Positions 61,707 through 64,000 of a DNA stretch of 64,000 bases are shown here, one piece after another (the stretch's first letter is position 1; each line of letters opens with the position of its first letter). The position numbers and the translations under genes were made by a program. The notes beneath the pieces are model-generated. The model was not told where the DNA came from. It was given only the letters and a program-made list of their open reading frames with translations, and searched no databases. The DNA comes from JAXDJH01 sp034663635 (GTDB lineage: Bacteria; Actinomycetota; CADDZG01; WHSQ01). The stretch is taken from NCBI GenBank assembly GCA_034663635.1, contig JAXDJH010000029.1, positions 43,597 through 107,596 of the forward strand, given 5' to 3'.

Positions 61707-62123
61707 GTGACAAACATCCGGACCGAGCGCGGCATCATCGTCGACTGGATCATCAAACTCCTGATCGGGCTGGCGATCGTAGGCGTTATCGGCTTCGACG
61801 CCGCCTCGATCCTCGTCAACTCTTTCACTCTCGATTCCGGAGCCGACGACATAGCGATCTCAGTCTCGACGGGCATCACGGGGGGGAACAAGAATCAGTT
61901 CACCGACTTAGAGATCTATGACCTGGCCGTGACCGCCTTGCAGGACCCCGATAACGGCGTCTCAAACGCCAAGGTGGTGAAGGAGGGAACGGGGATAGAT
62001 CCTCAGACCGGCGAAGTGACCGTCAAGCTGCGGCGGACGGCCAGCACCGTCATCGTCAAACACATCGGGGCGATAAAGCACTGGGCGGTGTCAACCGCGG
62101 AAAGCAGCTCCACCACCCAATAA
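61707..62123 (+). CDS. Small single-pass envelope protein with TadE-like N-terminus
   Basis: 138 residues from GTG 61707 (a TTG at 61671 would add 12). RTERGIIVDWIIKLLIGLAIVGVIGFDAASILVN resembles the start of TadE/pseudopilin-like proteins: short charged stretch then one helix. The rest is a small beta/alpha domain (VTGITGGNK... EVTVKLRRTASTVIVKH). It is placed between murJ and the kinase. No family is named with confidence. Confidence 0.6.
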   Translation: MTNIRTERGIIVDWIIKLLIGLAIVGVIGFDAASILVNSFTLDSGADDIAISVSTGITGGNKNQFTDLEIYDLAVTALQDPDNGVSNAKVVKEGTGIDPQTGEVTVKLRRTASTVIVKHIGAIKHWAVSTAESSSTTQ

Positions 62124-62133
62124 CCTCCGTCCG

Positions 62134-63606
62134 GTGAGCTCCTCGGAACCGCTCGTCCTCGGTGGGCGTTACGTCTGTGAATCGATCGTGTCCCGTGGCG
62201 GGATGGCGACGGTCTGGCGCGCCCGCGACGATGTCCTGGCTCGCACTGTTGCGGTCAAGATCTTGCACCATCACTTAGCGGAGGACGAAGCGTTCCTCGA
62301 ACGGTTCCGACGGGAAGCGCTCGCGGCTGCGCGGCTCACCCATTCCAACATCGTGTCCATCTTCGATAGCGGGAGCGAGGTTCCCGAGGAGGGCCCCGAG
62401 CGGCATTTCATCGTCATGGAGTTCTGCGGCGGTGGAACGCTGGCGTCCGTCTTAGAGAAGGAAGGCCATCTAGCCCCCGAACGGGTGGCCTCCATAGGGG
62501 CAACGATCTGCGAGGCCCTCTCCTACGCCCATCGCAACGAGGTGGTCCACCGGGACGTGAAACCCGCGAACGTTCTGATCGCAGCGGACGGCACCCTCAA
62601 GGTGGCGGATTTCGGGATCGCTAAGGCCGCGTTCGTGGCGCGTGATGTGACGACGACCGGCTCGATCCTCGGAACCGTTGCCTACCTCTCCCCCGAGCAA
62701 GCCAGAGGAGAGGAACCGGACGCGCGATCGGATCTCTACGCCCTGGGGATAGTCCTTTACGAACTGCTCGTCGGGAGACAACCGTTCGTCGGCGAGACTC
62801 AGATCGCAACGGCGTTGATGCATGTGAACACTCCTCCGCCTCCTCCGCGAAGCATCCGCGCCGGGGTTCCGAAACAGCTCGAAGCCGCGATCATGAAGGC
62901 GCTGGCCAAAGCGCCGGACGATCGCTTCCGAAACGCCGACGAGATGAAAGACGCCCTCCTCTTCACGGCGTCAGGCGCGGCGCGCACCGCAACTTTTGCA
63001 ACTCCACAACCGCGAATCGATCCCACCCCGTCCGGCCCATCGGGAGACGTACGTTGGATCGTTGCCGCTCTAGGCCTCATCGCGCTGGCGATCGCGGCGG
63101 CCATGATCTTCTCCAACGCCCAGGACTCGCCCACCACGGGAGATGAGCCGGGACGAGGAGACTCGACTGCTGCGGGGGCCGGGATCGAAGTCAAAGCGGC
63201 GGACGACTTCGATCCGCATGGCGGGGGGGAAGAGCACTCCGAGCAGGTGGGTCTCGCCTTCGACGGGAACCCGAGTACGGCCTGGAACACCGAGGGATAC
63301 AACTCCTCGCTTCAAGCCCTGAATAAGGCGGGCGTCGGACTCGTGTTCGATCTCGGGAGCTCGGTATCCGTCGATCGGGTGGTTCTCAAAGGCTCGGCCG
63401 ACATGACGGTGGAGCTGCGGGCGACAGACCAATCCGACGGCGATGAGAATTCTTTCGAGCTGATCGACGAGAAAACAACGGCAGGGACGACTACCTTCGA
63501 CGTAGGAGGACAGAGCGGGCGCTATTGGCTCCTCTGGATCACCTCTCTGCCCGGAGGCGGCGGGGGAAGCGGGTCGATCGCGGAGGTCGAATTCATTGGA
63601 TCCTGA
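62134..63606 (+). CDS. Ser/Thr protein kinase with extracytoplasmic discoidin-like domain
   Basis: 490 residues, GTG start. The kinase domain (about 10-275) has a Gly-rich loop SRGGMATVW, catalytic Lys42 (VAVKIL), HRD (139-141), DFG (159-161) and SPEQARGEEPD; all key residues are present, so it should be active. A helix (about 307-327) follows, then a beta-sandwich at about 350-490 (LAFDGNPSTAWNTEGY, GLVFDLGSSVSVDRVVLKG) like F5/8-C/galactose-binding modules. Mycobacterial MviN carries a similar domain set fused to MurJ, but with a pseudokinase. It probably regulates peptidoglycan synthesis. Confidence 0.9.
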   Translation: MSSSEPLVLGGRYVCESIVSRGGMATVWRARDDVLARTVAVKILHHHLAEDEAFLERFRREALAAARLTHSNIVSIFDSGSEVPEEGPERHFIVMEFCGGGTLASVLEKEGHLAPERVASIGATICEALSYAHRNEVVHRDVKPANVLIAADGTLKVADFGIAKAAFVARDVTTTGSILGTVAYLSPEQARGEEPDARSDLYALGIVLYELLVGRQPFVGETQIATALMHVNTPPPPPRSIRAGVPKQLEAAIMKALAKAPDDRFRNADEMKDALLFTASGAARTATFATPQPRIDPTPSGPSGDVRWIVAALGLIALAIAAAMIFSNAQDSPTTGDEPGRGDSTAAGAGIEVKAADDFDPHGGGEEHSEQVGLAFDGNPSTAWNTEGYNSSLQALNKAGVGLVFDLGSSVSVDRVVLKGSADMTVELRATDQSDGDENSFELIDEKTTAGTTTFDVGGQSGRYWLLWITSLPGGGGGSGSIAEVEFIGS

Positions 63607-64000
63607 ACGCAGCGACGAAGTCTTACTGCGGGCGTTCCTCGACGGAGATCAAAACGCGTTCTCTGATCTGATGCGCCGGCACGAGGATCGGGTGTTCGGG
63701 CTGGCCTACCGGATCACCGGGAACCGGCCCGATGCTCTCGACGCGGCGCAGGATGCCTTCATCGCCGCTTTCCGGCGCGCGAGCTCTTTCAGGTTCGATT
63801 CTGCGTTTTCCACCTGGATGCATCGCGTGACCCTGAATGCCTGTTACGACCTGATGCGCAAGCGGGGTCGAACCACTCCCGAGGAGCATCCCGAGCATGA
63901 GGAGTCTCGAGGATCGGCCGCCGCCCTCGACGACGCGGTTGCATTGCGCTTGGACGTCTCTAAGGCCCTCGCGTCCCTACCGGAGGATTATCGAGAGGCC
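63596..64000 (+). CDS. ECF RNA polymerase sigma factor, SigM-like (3' end beyond window)
   Basis: 135 codons seen. Start TTG at 63596 with GGAGG 10 nt upstream; it overlaps the kinase stop by 11 nt. Region 2 covers FLDGDQNAFSDLMRRHEDRVFGLAYRITGN, DALDAAQDAFIAAFRRASSFR and FSTWMHRVTLNACYDLMRKR. Region 4 begins at ALASLPEDYREA and is cut. It matches the place of sigM (Rv3911) after MviN. Confidence 0.9.
   Translation, partial: MDPERSDEVLLRAFLDGDQNAFSDLMRRHEDRVFGLAYRITGNRPDALDAAQDAFIAAFRRASSFRFDSAFSTWMHRVTLNACYDLMRKRGRTTPEEHPEHEESRGSAAALDDAVALRLDVSKALASLPEDYREA

Overview
The window looks like a chromosomal segment of a GC-rich, deep-branching actinobacterium (Actinomycetota). The support is gene order and gene content. 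One block (dnaB, rplI, rpsR, ssb, rpsF, GT87, PBP1, DUF5318, padR, ino1; 39-52 kb) matches the order known around Rv0046c-Rv0058 of Mycobacterium tuberculosis. A second block (pcnA, DUF6049, murJ, sigM-like; 55-64 kb) matches Rv3907c-Rv3911. Those blocks lie on opposite sides of oriC in mycobacteria but sit side by side here, so oriC is probably close to, and perhaps just beyond, the right edge. Mycothiol-linked genes (mca, an MDMPI-fold enzyme, ino1) and an EtfD-like reductase fit the same phylum. Start codons are often GTG or TTG, and genes are commonly joined by 1- or 4-nt overlaps.

Layout. 1-3 kb: tyrosine/homogentisate degradation (hmgA, hppD) and an enoyl-CoA hydratase. 3-12.7 kb: a minus-strand purine operon headed by a TetR regulator (tetR-purB-purC-Yip1-purS-purQ-purL-purF-histidine kinase). 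12.8-16.8 kb: a methyltransferase and a second purine operon (dodecin-purA-purD-purE). 17-25 kb: a repeat/zinc-ribbon membrane protein, a DUF255 thioredoxin-fold protein, arfB, a glycosyltransferase, mca and small membrane proteins. 24.7-38.4 kb: ilvA, class II DAHP synthase, a SelW-like gene with an in-frame TGA that I read as selenocysteine, lemA-htpX, an MFS exporter, etfD, dcd, tRNA-Gly, a secreted subtilase and zinc-ribbon proteins. 38.4-52 kb: nth, an intein-bearing dnaB, the S6-SSB-S18-L9 operon, cell-wall genes, padR and ino1. 52-57.5 kb: an MFS protein, a short histidine kinase, a methyltransferase, pcnA and pilT. 57.5-64 kb: a KGG stress protein, then DUF6049-murJ-TadE-like-Ser/Thr kinase-ECF sigma, a cell-envelope operon that runs off the window.

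The two purine operons supply most of the route to AMP (PurF, D, S/Q/L, E, C, B, A). PurM, PurN, PurK and PurH are not in the window. The most notable item absent from simple ORF calling is the 78-codon selenoprotein gene at 27297-27533: it has a CxxU redox motif and, immediately downstream of the UGA, a bacterial SECIS-like hairpin with a GGUCU loop. The dnaB leader is also unusually rich in candidate sites (LexA-type box, two DnaA-type boxes, a further palindrome). The right-hand operon encodes MurJ, a catalytically complete kinase and a discoidin-like domain as separate genes, whereas mycobacteria fuse related parts into one MviN protein.
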